This document shows, piece by piece, positions 20,945 to 31,620 of a stretch of DNA of 64,000 nt. The number at the start of each line of letters is the position of its first letter. Position 1 is the first letter of the stretch. Below the pieces are notes generated by a model. It was given only the letters and a program-made list of their open reading frames with translations, had not been told where the DNA came from and did no database searches. Both the position numbers and the translations under genes were made by a program. Source of the DNA: Ilex aquifolium (lineage: Eukaryota; Streptophyta; Magnoliopsida; Aquifoliales; Aquifoliaceae); the NCBI GenBank assembly GCA_951799425.1, contig OX637393.1:25624744-25688743 (forward strand). Reading direction: 5' to 3'.

Positions 20945-23519
20945 TGTAAAACCCGGGTAAATTTGAACTTTTTTTCTGAAAAAGGGCAAAACGGTAATTT
21001 GCCACTATAATGCGTATTTAAAATACTCATGTTTCTAGAGTTCGGATGACACAACGGACTTCGCCATTTGATTCGTATCGCGAAATCTAGTTACCCTGTC
21101 AAATTTCATTGAAATCCGATATAGTTGGATTTTGCACGTATTTCGAGGCGACTGGGTGGCGGTTGACCTCACAAAGGTCCCCACAAATAAATTTTATAAA
21201 ATTTCCTTATAATTGAATTAAAGTTCAAATAAAATTAATTTGAACTTAAACCGGAATCAAATTAATCGTTTCGGGGCAGAAACGAACCCGAGAAAGAGGG
21301 GGGCGTGTGGCGCGATCTGAGCCAAGCCTTGGAAATTATAAATAGGGATAAAAATCATATGTTTGGCACAAAATATCTCTGATTTCTGCTGGTTTTAACG
21401 TGTGGGAGAAAGAGGGAGAGAAAGAAAGAAATCCAACTTTCTTTCGGCGATTCTCGGAGTTCCGTCGGTCGGAATTCGTCGAGCCAAGAGTTAAAGTTCA
21501 TCTCCTCGACGAGGGCTACGCATACGTACCAAAAAGAACTGATTTCACCGAAGATCCAAAGAAAGGAATTTGGAGAAATCAAAGTTTTGAGCTTGGGAAG
21601 TGTTCTTGAAGCTTCATTCGGGTGATTTACGCACCAAGAGGTAGGGTTCCCTCCTACTTTGGTTTATTTACATCCTATGGTGTCCATAGGAAATGGATGG
21701 GCTGTTTTGAGTGTTTTAACATTTACCTATTAGAGTTGGTTTAATGGAAATGGGTAGGCTCAATTCTAGTGTGAATTGGTAGTTAGAAATTGCTAGTTTG
21801 TGATTTCTATGATGTTTTGATAATTGGGTATGTAAAAATCATATATTCTGATTTTTTTAGAGTTATGTGATAAATTTAGGTATGTTATGTGATTACATGA
21901 TTTGGTGCCTTGAAGGTGTTTGATAAAATGCCTATATGAAATAAAGTGTGTTAATTGCATGAGATTTGTGATAACATGCTTGAATGATGTGGTAAAGAGA
22001 AATCATATGCTTAAGATATGAATTACAATGGGAAATGAAATGTTGATATGTGCTTATGATATGTTGACATTGTGACAAGGTTTGGTAGTTATATGCATAA
22101 GATATAAATTGTCATAGAACATGTGGACATGTGGTTAAATTGCTCATTTGACATTAATGCATATTGGGCATGACATTGACATCACATTCATGGGCATAAG
22201 TCATGAGTGTGGGTGTGAGGGTGCATGGTTTAATCAAACACCATACTTGGTGGTTGATGGTGGGCTCGGGAAAGTTGGGTTGAAGATCCGACTGAGTCGC
22301 ATAGTTGCATGCATGGAAAAACTTGTATCGGGTAAAGCAAAAAGGGCTAGAAGATCCCTCGGGTGCAAGACCCGATTATTGGTTTATTCACTTCCGTCGA
22401 TGCAAGTCCAAAAAAGTGAATTAGGCGTACGGAGCCGGCGGTGCAATTCCAAAATCCGTTGCCCAACAAAGACACAAGATTTTGTTTTATAAACATACTC
22501 GTGGATGTGTAACGTCCAACAATGCTTGATTTTATAATCGCATGACTTTTATTTCAAACAAGCATTGGATGTTTTTCATCAATGATGAATGTTTTACACA
22601 CATGCATTGCATTTGTGTTGTGGGAGCCGGTGAGGGCTCGGGTCAAAGTGCATGAATGAGTGTCATCTCATATCATGGCATGGCATGGTAGAATTTCAAT
22701 CTTGAATCACATATTCATGTTTGAAATGGATAAATGTTGATGAAAGTGGCATGTAAATATTGCATATGCATCTAGGATGGGGAGTAGCCTCTGTAGGAGA
22801 TACTCTATTGAGCGTTGCTCACCCTATACGGGAAAACATTTCAGGTGCGGGTTTTATGCCGATGGACGGCACTCACTCGGGCACTTGAGGAGGAAGAAAA
22901 GCCGATTTGTGGCTTTCAATCCACTTTTTGTGTAAAACTAGACTTGTAATTAAATTTTGGCATGCAATGTACGTAAAAAGGTTGGAACTTAAACTTATAT
23001 TAACTATGTTTGATGCATAGGTGTGATGTCTTTATAGGTCACACTTTTACAGGTCATGTTACACTTTTACCGGCCATGTTACACTTTTACATGGTCATGT
23101 TACACTTTTACAGGCCATGTTACACCTTTACCGGCCATGTTATACTTTTACATGGTAATGTTACACTTGTACAGGCCATGTTACACTTTTATATGGCAAT
23201 GTTACACTATTACAATTCAATGTCACACTTTATACATCAACATAGGAACCCCAGTTTTAGGGGCATCAAAAGTATGGATAAATGGATCCGGTGTGGTCAT
23301 TATTTTATTTTGGACCTCGGATGGGTCATGTGAATGTATATTGCACAGTTTGCGTTTTGGGTAGAGCTTCCCGTACAAAGGAGACTCTGCCCGAATTTTT
23401 GTTAAATTAAGGACCCCGGTAAATGGGGCATAACGGCGTGATATCGAGTTCCTCGGTATCCACGGGTATTCCGCGGGTTGATGGATAATCAATGGACCCC
23501 CGGATTTTGGGGCGTCACA
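20945..23519 (+). repeat. 3' LTR of the Tekay-like element
   Basis: 2575 bases, collinear with 13336-15909 and about 98% alike by eye. The tandem array of TGTTACACTTTTAC units lies at 23031-23220. Confidence 0.95.
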
Positions 23520-23524
23520 GATCC
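23520..23524. repeat. Target duplication of the Tekay-like element, right copy (gatcc)
   Basis: Matches 13331-13335. Confidence 0.92.
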
Positions 23525-24075
23525 TTTCTAGGTCATGCAGGATTCTATAGAAGATTCATTAAAGATTTCAGTTTGATGTCCAGACCTATGTGTAGTCTTT
23601 TATGTCATGATGTACCATTTGATTAGAATAATGCATGTCAAATACATTTGATAGACTTAAAAGCATGCTTATTTATGTACCAATTATGTAACCTCCTGAC
23701 TGGTCTTTACTTTTTGAATTAATGTGTGATGCTAGTGACTATTTAGTAGGAGCTGTTTTAGTCCAGAGAAAAGATAAAAACCCTATGTGATTTATTATGC
23801 ATGCAAAAATTTGAATGATGCACAGATGAACTACTCTAACATAGAAAAAGAATTACTTGCTATTTTATTTTCTTTAGATAAATTTCGCTCATATTTGGTT
23901 GGATCTTCAATTGTTGTGTTTACTGATCATGCAGCCTTGAAGTATTTGCTTACTAAGAAGGATGCTAAACCACGACTCCTAAGATGGATATTGTTACTTC
24001 AAGAATACGATCTTATCATCAAAGACAAGAAAGGAGTTTAAAATGTAGTAGCTGATCATTTATCAAGGCAAAATT
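23525..24075 (+). pseudogene. Reverse transcriptase end and RNase H, Athila-like (second half)
   Basis: After the chromovirus the outer element resumes with F-L-G-H-A-G-F-Y-R-R-F-I-K-D-F (23527-23572), the connector of Ty3/gypsy reverse transcriptase. RNase H follows: C-D-A-S-D-Y at about 23725, the Y-S-x-I-E-K-E-L-L-A-I box at 23830-23865, F-T-D-H-A-A-L-K-Y at 23920-23945, and A-D-H-L-S-R at about 24050-24068. Shifts near 23700 and 23785 and a stop at 24039-24041 break it. Confidence 0.85.
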
Positions 24076-24083
24076 ACGGTATA

Positions 24084-25472
24084 ATGGAAGAATCAATACC
24101 AATCAAAGAATCATTTCCAGATGAGCAGCTATTTGCAGTAATAGAAGTACCATGGTATGTAGATATAGCCAATTATTTAGCCACATGTACTATTTATTTT
24201 CATTATACCTGGACCAACATAAAGAAATTTTTGAAACAGGTACGCAATTTCTTTTGGGAAGATCCCTATGTGTTTAAGTACTGTAAATATCAAATAATAA
24301 GACGTTGTGTACCCAATCATGAAATTGGTCAGGTCATTTCATTTTGTCATTCTGAAGCATGTGGGGGGTATTTTTCTTCAAAGAAAACAGCTGCTAAAAT
24401 TTTGCAGTGTGGATTTTATTGGCCCATTCTTTTTAAAGATGTACATGTCTTTTGTCTAAATTGCGACAGATGTCAAAGAATGGGGAATAATTCAAAAAAA
24501 AAATGATGCCTCTAAACCCCATTTTGATCATTGAAATTTTCATTTGTTGGGGCATCGACTTCATGAGACGATTTCTCCCATCATTTGGACATCTGTACAT
24601 TTTGGTTGTCTTTGATTATGTTTCCAAATGAGTAGAGGCAATTCCTTGTCAAAACAATGATCACTATAAGGTGATCAGATTTTTAAAAGAAAATATTCTG
24701 TCAAGATTTGGAATTCCTCGAGCCATTATAAGTGATGGGAGAACACATTTTTGTAATAAAGTTTTTGAAAACCTAATGAAATTTTTTTTCATTTCTCATA
24801 AAATATATGCCCTTTATCATCCCCAGTCCCCAGACAAGTGGACAAACTGAATTGGCCAATATGGAGATAAAATATATTTTAGAAAAAACTGTAAATCGAG
24901 ACTACAAAGATTGGTCTTTGAGACTGACTGATGCGTTTTGGGCTTATCGAACTACATACAAAACTATTTTGGGAATATCTCCTTATCGGCTAGTTTACGG
25001 TAAACCATGTCACTTGCTTATAGAATTAGAACATCGAGCATACTGGGCAATCAAAATGATGAACTTTGATATGAACAAAGCAAATGAATCCCGCAAACTT
25101 CAGATTAACGAATTGGAAGAACTGAGAAATGAAGCATATGAAAATGCAAAGATTGTCAAGTCCAGACTAAAAAAAATTCATGATAAGAATATTATGCGGA
25201 AGTCCTTTATGCCTTCTCAAAAAGTCCTGTTATATAATTCAAGGCTCCGCCTATTTCTTGGAAAGTTAAGATCAAGATGGACAGGCCCCTACATTGTTAA
25301 ACAAGTTTTTGAACATGAGACAATTGAAGTTGAGAAACCATTAACTGGAAATATTTTAAAAGTGAATGGTCAAAGGCATAAGCCATATCATGATGGATTT
25401 ATTCAAAATGTGAATTCCATTCAGTTAATGGAACCAGTATATGTGCCTTCAAAAGTCTTTATAAGTGTTTGA
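24084..25472 (+). pseudogene. Integrase of the Athila-like element
   Basis: 24084-24506 holds the linker and the zinc-binding module (H-S-E-A-C-G-G-Y-F ... C-L-N-C-D-R-C-Q). The core region around 24530-24800 is out of frame and includes W-G-I-D-F-M-R and the second Asp box I-S-D-G-R-T-H-F. 24807-25472 has the third acidic region as T-S-G-Q-T-E-L-A-N and the GPF/Y-like module W-T-G-P-Y-I-V-K (about 25275). At least two frameshifts and one stop make it dead. Confidence 0.85.
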
Positions 25473-25832
25473 TTGTAAATAGTAGTACTAACTGTTTGTT
25501 GTTTATTTTACAAATTAGTGTTTGGCACTATGGTTTTGTCTCGCCTCCAGATCTTATTAGTAGTTTTCTATAATTTTACGTCATAATGTTATACATTGGG
25601 GACAATGTTAAATTTAGGTTAGGGGAAGAGAACAATTCATATTCGTCTTTGTGACTGGCAGACGTTAAAGAACCGGATAGTGAGTCTTTTTCAAAAAATT
25701 TCAAAATTTTTCAAAAATAGATGAAAAACTTTTTTGGTTTAGTTTAGGTATGTTACGTACTTTTCCAAAAGATATACATTCTTTGATCAGGTTGTTAGAA
25801 AATTAGAAATTTTTTACAGTAAACCAAAACCT
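25473..25832. other. Non-coding spacer downstream of pol, Athila-like element
   Basis: AT-rich sequence with no reading frame, matched on the minus strand by about 760-1170 in the other copy. Confidence 0.6.
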
Positions 25833-26102
25833 TTGTGCGAAAAAAGTTCATTTGCCAAAAGCCGACGAGCAAATCGACTCGGTGGTTGTGTAAAGTGTGG
25901 TCGTTTAATGCATATGAGAGAATATAATCAATATGCTAAACCAATTTCAGGTCGAGCATTAGATCGCCCTGACTGGATTAAGTTTGGGCAGAGTAAGGAT
26001 TACCCTGATACGTCATCTTATTCCAGTCCCATGCTTGCAAGATATGTGCGACAGGAGATTAATCGGTTCACTAATGTTCTTGATTTAGAAGATTTCAATT
26101 AA
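25833..26102 (+). pseudogene. Short conserved coding segment downstream of pol
   Basis: An 89-residue open stretch with a C-x-x-C-like G-G-C-V-K-C-G string near its start and a C-terminal half matching the minus-strand copy at 445-639. Its role is unknown. It lies between pol and the internal promoter at 26332, and may be an exon or a short separate product. See the sister entry for the comparison. Confidence 0.4.
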
Positions 26103-26331
26103 AAATTAAAATGATCAAAGATGTATAATTTTGGGATTTGTATGAATATATAAAACTATAGGATTAATTAGTGTAATAAGTTAGGATTTAAGTTATTAAA
26201 TAGTTAAATGTGTAAAAGTTTGAATTTAAACCAATTTTCTGTAACTACAAGCTGGAAAACCGAAGCTAGAAATAGGGAGAATATCAAGGACCAGCAGCCT
26301 ACAGGCCCAAGGGGATTCTAGAGGATCAGCA

Positions 26332-26382
26332 CCATTTGGACGGTGCTAATAGCGTCCGGACGGTACTGGCCAGTATAAAAGC
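26332..26382 (+). promoter_or_regulatory. Internal promoter: two CCGTCCGGACGG-type palindromes plus TATA box
   Basis: Degenerate palindromes at 26332-26343 and 26352-26363 are followed by TATAAAAGC at 26374. The accessory gene starts about 215 bases downstream, after a leader with a possible intron. The minus-strand copy has the same module at 130-181 and related words occur in the LTRs. Confidence 0.55.
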
Positions 26383-26592
26383 TCTTGTTCGCACAGAAAC
26401 CAGTCCAGCAGTTCTCACGCAGCAGAATTTCAAAAAACAGCAGAACCCTTCATCTTCACTCTTCAGATTCACTTCACCCATCAGTTTTTCTTGAGTTCTA
26501 ATCCGATTAAACACTTACCCATAAACTTTTACAGGTATTTCACCAATTAAAAATCTTTGAAACATTTTATTCATCAAGAAACTCAAGAATCC

Positions 26593-27720
26593 ATGGATCC
26601 AAGAGCAAGAACAAGAGCTTCGTCAAGCCGAGCAAGGCGAAGAGCCTCTTCACCACCTGAAGCAGCCCCGTGGCAGCAAGAACAACCTCAGGGTTAGAAT
26701 GTATTCGACGCTACTATGTTTGAAAATATTGATCAGCAGGTTTGGTATGACAATTATCTTTATTCTAAGTCTATTATTGCTGAGAGACCTGTTATATATG
26801 AAGATTTTGAACAAATAGGGGTTATGCAAAATTTAGCGACATTAGGTTGGCTTAACTATGTGAAATTGGTAAGTCTTGCATATGAATGCTTAGTCCATGA
26901 ATTTTATAGTAATGCAAAAGAAATCGGACCAAGATAGTTTTGTGTCTACGTTAGGGGAGTTGTGTTTCAAGTTACACCGACTACTATTGCAAATTTTTTG
27001 AATCCGATCCCAAGATATCAGCACCCACAGTATCCCTATACCGCATTACCTAATAGGACAATCATTGGGATTAAGTTGACTGGGAATCCGGAGTATGTTT
27101 GGGGTAGGCCGAATAAGTACATAAAGCAAGGGGACTTAACCGATAAATCCAGAATCTTGAATTTGATAAATGTGAACAATCTGTTGCCTCAGTCCTAGAA
27201 AAACCAAATTTACACTAAGAGAGCCTATTTTCTGTATGCCTTCGGAATGGGACACACTATTGATTTGTCAACATTGATAATAGACCAAATGATGGTGATT
27301 ATTAAGGTTAAGAAGCCCTCACTCCCATTTGGTGTGTTAGTATCTGAGTTATGCAAGGAGAAATGAGTCATTGTAGATCCCACATGGCGAAAGGAGCCAA
27401 CAATGGAGCATTTGGCACCATTGGACAAAACCTCGTTGAGAAAGAGCCATGGAGATCAGTCAGAAGAGTAGCAAGAAGCACCACCAAAACCACAAGCATA
27501 TCCATTCCCAGGAGGTACAGAGTTTCGGCCACCAAAGGAGCCTCAGCAACAAGAAGAGCAGCCTTATATTCTAGTTGATGACAAGATTGACCGCCAAATT
27601 CTATTAGGGTTAGAGACTAGCATCACCCAGTTGGATCAAAGGATGGCTAGTTATGAGGAAAATCAGAATGAGATCCTAAGGCTATTTCAAGGACAGTATG
27701 GTGGAGGCCCTTTAGCTTAG
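26593..27720 (+). pseudogene. Accessory protein of the Athila-like element ('putative plant transposon protein' family)
   Basis: The ATG at 26593 opens an Arg/Ser-rich N-terminus. The body (26716-27450) follows the pattern of the plant family I know as Transposase_32 / putative plant transposon protein (PF20167): a domain with V-x-E-F-Y-x-N-A, V-R-G-V-x-F-x-V-T-P-T-T-I-x-x-F-L, then A-F-G-M-G-H and L-P-F-G-V-L-V-S-E-L-C. The C-terminus (27600-27700) is a predicted coiled coil (heptad-like L-x-x-R-M-x-x-Y-E-E). In-frame stops occur at 26696, 26935, 27196, 27364 and 27468. The intact gene at 60702-61796 is of the same family. Biochemical function is unknown. Confidence 0.7.
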
Positions 27721-29431
27721 TGACTAGAGTTTTCTGGAAGTTCTATGCTCTTGCTACTTTTACCAAACTTTTTACTTATGCACTTTATTTCAATTTTATG
27801 TTTTGAATAGTTGTTTCAATTTGATTTTAAGTAATTTCCTTAATTAATGATCTTGCTTAAATTTTGTTGTGATTAGGATACTTATTTCATGTGATTCACG
27901 ATGAAAATTAGGTTATCATTCTTATGTTTTGCAAGTATAGCCCTAACCCGATTGCGCGGAATTTTCATACATTAATTGTGCACTGTCTTAATATTTTCAT
28001 AAGAACTCAGCATTTTGAGCACGTAAAAATTTCTTATTTTGAAAACCTTATGAAATACTACAATCCTTTATTAAGCTTACATATATAGTGGAGATGTAAA
28101 CCTTATGCAGATTTCGAGCCAATCCTCTTTGGAGAGATTTTTTACATTTACTCAAGTAAAATTTTTTGATTCAGCGGTAATACTTCTTTGAATAATCTTA
28201 TTAACTTTGTTTTGGTTAGCACTCATTGAATAACGTGGTTAACATTTTTCCTTAAATTCTTAATTGAAAATTATGCAGGTGTATGATTTCTGGAAAATGA
28301 TCTTAGGTCATTTGTGATTTTGCTTTGAGTCTCAGCCATTTCTTTTGCAAAACTATATCCCTAGTAAGCCGTGATTGAGACTAAATGAAATTTCTTTTCT
28401 TAAACCCATCAGTTAACCAAGCCACGAAAAAAATATATTTGACTAACCCTTGCTATCTAATTTTCTTGCACCCTCTCCTAAAGAAAGTATTAAACGAAAA
28501 GGGAGAAATGAGAAAATGGTGACTAAAGTTCAAGGAAGAATGGAAAAGAAAGAAGCTGTAAAAGAAAGCAAGAAAAAGAAACAACAAAGAAAGAAATTAG
28601 CAAAGACATAGCAAAAATGGGATTGAAAATGGAGAACAATGTGTAAAAGTTTTGGAAAAATAGGGAAAATGTGTCCTACACTAACCAAAGAAGGATAGTT
28701 TTTTGAATACCTTTGACGTCGTTTCTTAAACCCAATACCCTTAGCCACGTTATAACCCTAATAAAGTCTTTTTGGATTCCAGAAGTCATGCATATGTATT
28801 ATTTCCGCCTATTCATTAGAATAGGGAGAGTGTTGATAATGTTGTATAATATAGTGTTGATATTCTTTCATGAGATTATGCCAAATTCCAATTTTATTCA
28901 AATAACTTTCTTTTGGTATATTACATGTGCTATTACTTTGCCTTGATAACAATATTCTCCTCACATGTAATTTTTGAGTGATAGTCACTAAAACTTTAGT
29001 GTATTCTTTGCTAAGTGATTTCCAAGAAAGAATTGACGTTGAGGCTAATTCTTGTACATCAAAGTGAAGGGTGGTGATATTTCTTAAGTGATTTTTGAAA
29101 TAAAGGAATCCTTGCACACTCACACGAGTTTTTCTAAAAATATAAGGAATAGTGTTACAACTAATGTGTTACTTTTACAGTAATCAGGGAAGGGAAGTAT
29201 CTTGACAATAAAGAGGAATGGTGATTTAATTTTATCTGTGAGAAATGTGAATTATGGAATCCTAACCTTTGAAGTTTGTAGGTAGCTTCACTAGAAACCT
29301 TCACGAGACAAAACTCGTCCACCAGGGATCACCTAGGGGTTTAATGGCTTATTGCATATGCTAAATGCAATCGTGGAATCTATGAAAATGATTTTATTTA
29401 GTTTATTTATTACTGGGGACTAGTAATGATT
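27721..29431. other. Long 3' non-coding region of the Athila-like element
   Basis: About 1.7 kb without a credible reading frame on either strand. It includes a purine-rich stretch at 28490-28690. Long non-coding 3' parts are common in Athila-branch elements. Confidence 0.6.
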
Positions 29432-29443
29432 GGTTGGGGAGGG
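29432..29443 (+). promoter_or_regulatory. Polypurine tract of the Athila-like element
   Basis: GGTTGGGGAGGG directly before the 3' LTR, interrupted by two T bases. Confidence 0.65.
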
Positions 29444-30960
29444 TGATTAACCCTAAATAATGCATAAACGAATTAGGTTTTAAAGTTAATTGTGTACGTA
29501 AATTAGGTTAAAATTATTAAGTTATAAAGTATTAGGGTTAATGTGGAATTTGTATGTATTGTAGGGTTTCAAGTAGAAATACGGAAATAAAGGAGGATCG
29601 AAGTGTAAAGGCTAAATGAAAAAGGGGAGGCAAGTGCAATTATCAAATCATCAAGTCAAGCAAGGAGGCTGCCAAGGCTGCAAAAACCAGAGAAATGCTA
29701 CCGTCCGGACAGTGGTGATGGCGTCCAGACGCTGCTCCAACCGCCTCAACTCTCTCTCCTCTTCCATTGGTCCAATTTAACAACAAAAGGATGTGATTGG
29801 ACAATCAAGGTGTCTGCCACCTTAATGCTCTCTACCGATGCCTATAAATAGCCCTTCTCAGCTTATTTTTCAGGAGATTCCAGGAGAGTTCAGTCTAGGG
29901 CAAGAGAGAAGAAAGGGAGAAAGAAAAGAAGAGCGAAGCCATGCCAGAATCACTTCCCAACAAGAATTTTCTCTACTTCTACATTTTTGTTTATCCTTTC
30001 TACTTGGAGGGTTGAACCTCTCTCACTTTTGTGCCCTAACTGGTAATAAGAGTGGCAGTGTTTCAGCTATTCCTCAGGGAATGACCTTTTTGTATTTTGT
30101 TTTCGGTTGTAATGGGATTATATCATTCCTTTTCCTCATCTATAGCAATGAGGCGTGAGTAGTCCACTTATACTCTTTGGTGAAGGGTGAATGCATGTAT
30201 AATACTGTTTACGTTATGGAAATGTCAATTTTATTTATGCGTTAATGTTTATATCTCCCTTACTTGATTGATGGTTATATTTATAATATGTTCATGGTTA
30301 TGAACACTGAGCAGAGCTTAATGCTATATATCATACTATCTATAATTATTACACACTTCATGCATGATACAGTGATGTACGTAGTTGGACTTTATGAAAT
30401 AGTCGGGAGATTGGTTATAGACGGGTTAAATATCGCCATAGTCAATGCTTTTAATTCAATGCATAATTCGAAACTCCGTCTTCATTGAATCATCAACCTG
30501 CCGATTGAATAGCTTGAGTAAACCTTTTGAATGGTTCACCTTCTGGTTTACTAGGGTTACTTGATTGTTGCATGGTACATAGACCTTCCGGCTAACCTAA
30601 TCAATTGCTGTGATATGGTTTGGTTATACATCAGACCTACCAGTTAGCTTTTTAGTAAAATGGAGATTAATTGTTGTAAGATGGCTTTTTCACAAATAAA
30701 CAATATAAAGCATGTTGGATCCTCGCACTGAAGAGTACCTTTTTATCATTATTATTCAAATTTTTAGTTAAATATTTATTTGATAATCCTAAGCTCACAC
30801 CACAAGATGTTTTGTTGCACATTACACACATGACAATTTCATTGTTTCTGTTTTGAATACCAATAGTTAGATCCTTGTGGGTTCGACCTCGGACTTAACC
30901 GAGAAATATTGCAATTTGACCACTTATACTTGGGTGTATGACATAAATCCGGTCAGATCA
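29444..30960 (+). repeat. 3' LTR of the Athila-like element
   Basis: 1517 bases. It keeps a nearly complete CCGTCCGGAC palindrome half at 29701-29710 and a second GCGTCCAGACGC word at 29721-29732, upstream of the TATAAATAG at 29843. Confidence 0.92.
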
Positions 30961-30965
30961 ATTAT
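30961..30965. repeat. Target site duplication, right copy (attat)
   Basis: Matches 4279-4283. Confidence 0.9.
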
Positions 30966-31620
30966 CACTTGGTAACCTATGTTTGAGGGGTTGAGCTCGT
31001 ATTTTCTATCAAGCACATAGCTACCACTCTTGGCTTGCCTAGGGTAGAGAATGATGCCCCCAGTGGAAGGGCGATTGAGGATTTGCCTCCTCTCCATGTT
31101 ATGGCTGTAGAACTATATGGTGTAGACTATCTTGAGAATTGGGCTTTGAACTTTTACTAGAGAAATCTAACCTCAAAATATAGGATGTTTAATCTCATAG
31201 CCAACTAAAACATAGAACCAAAATCCCACATTTTAGACTTCCCAGTTTAGAGAGAACATCTACTATATGCTATAGGAACAGGGTTATATCTTGATTTTCC
31301 TACAATGATATTTGGGTTTATTTTGTGAGACTGGTTAGAAGGGAGAGTATCAGATGGTCTGCCTTTTGGATCATTAATAACTCAAATTTGCAAGGGTAGA
31401 GGATTTGTTATCCTACCAAGGGATCAATTGCATTACTCTATGAGGCATTTGAACAAGAGTTCTATGAAGCTGAGCAAGGCCTAGTCTAACTATGTTGTGA
31501 TAGTTGAAGAGAGAGGAAAATTTGTAGGAGATCCACCAGTTCATCCTAAGACTAGTACGTCTAGGCCACCATGACGACGATGTGAGCCAAATTCAGACAT
31601 TCTTGTTGCTCAGTTAGTAT
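30966..31620 (+). pseudogene. Relic of a 'putative plant transposon protein' gene (target of the Athila-like insertion)
   Basis: Plus-strand translation around 31080-31560 gives pieces such as L-L-Y-A-I-G-T-G and L-P-F-G-S-L-I-T-Q-I-C-K, broken by stops. These correspond to the A-F-G-M-G-H and L-P-F-G-V-L-V-S-E-L-C strings in the accessory gene at 26593-27720. It is therefore a third, older member of that family. The Athila-like element inserted at its 5' side (duplication attat). The parent element of this relic is not identified. Confidence 0.5.

Larger units (their letters stand above)
13336..23519 (+). mobile_element. Tekay/Del-like chromovirus (Ty3/gypsy), full-length but defective
   Basis: A 10184-base element with LTRs at 13336-15909 and 20945-23519 (TGTAAAAC...GTCACA), a tRNA-iMet-type primer site (15913), a purine tract (20935-20944) and a 5-base duplication. 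Gag, protease, reverse transcriptase, RNase H, integrase and a C-terminal chromodomain are in one order, the Tekay/Del plan. By eye the LTRs differ at roughly 40 positions, about 98% alike, so it is fairly young. The internal region carries at least seven stops and two or three frameshifts and cannot move by itself. It is inserted in the reverse transcriptase gene of the outer element. Confidence 0.95.
4284..30960 (+). mobile_element. Athila-like Ty3/gypsy LTR retrotransposon with two nested insertions
   Basis: The element has LTRs at 4284-5801 and 29444-30960 beginning TGATTAACC and ending AGATCA, a 5-base target duplication, a primer site resembling the 3' end of plant tRNA-Asp (5809-5826) and a purine tract (29432-29443). 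Order: gag, protease, reverse transcriptase, RNase H, integrase, short conserved segment, internal promoter, accessory gene, long 3' untranslated part. Removing the two insertions (6398-10403 and 13336-23519, with their duplications) gives an element of about 12.5 kb. tRNA-Asp priming, LTR length and a gene downstream of pol fit the Athila branch. All frames contain stops or shifts. The LTRs differ by several percent, so this insertion is older than the chromovirus inside it. Confidence 0.9.
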
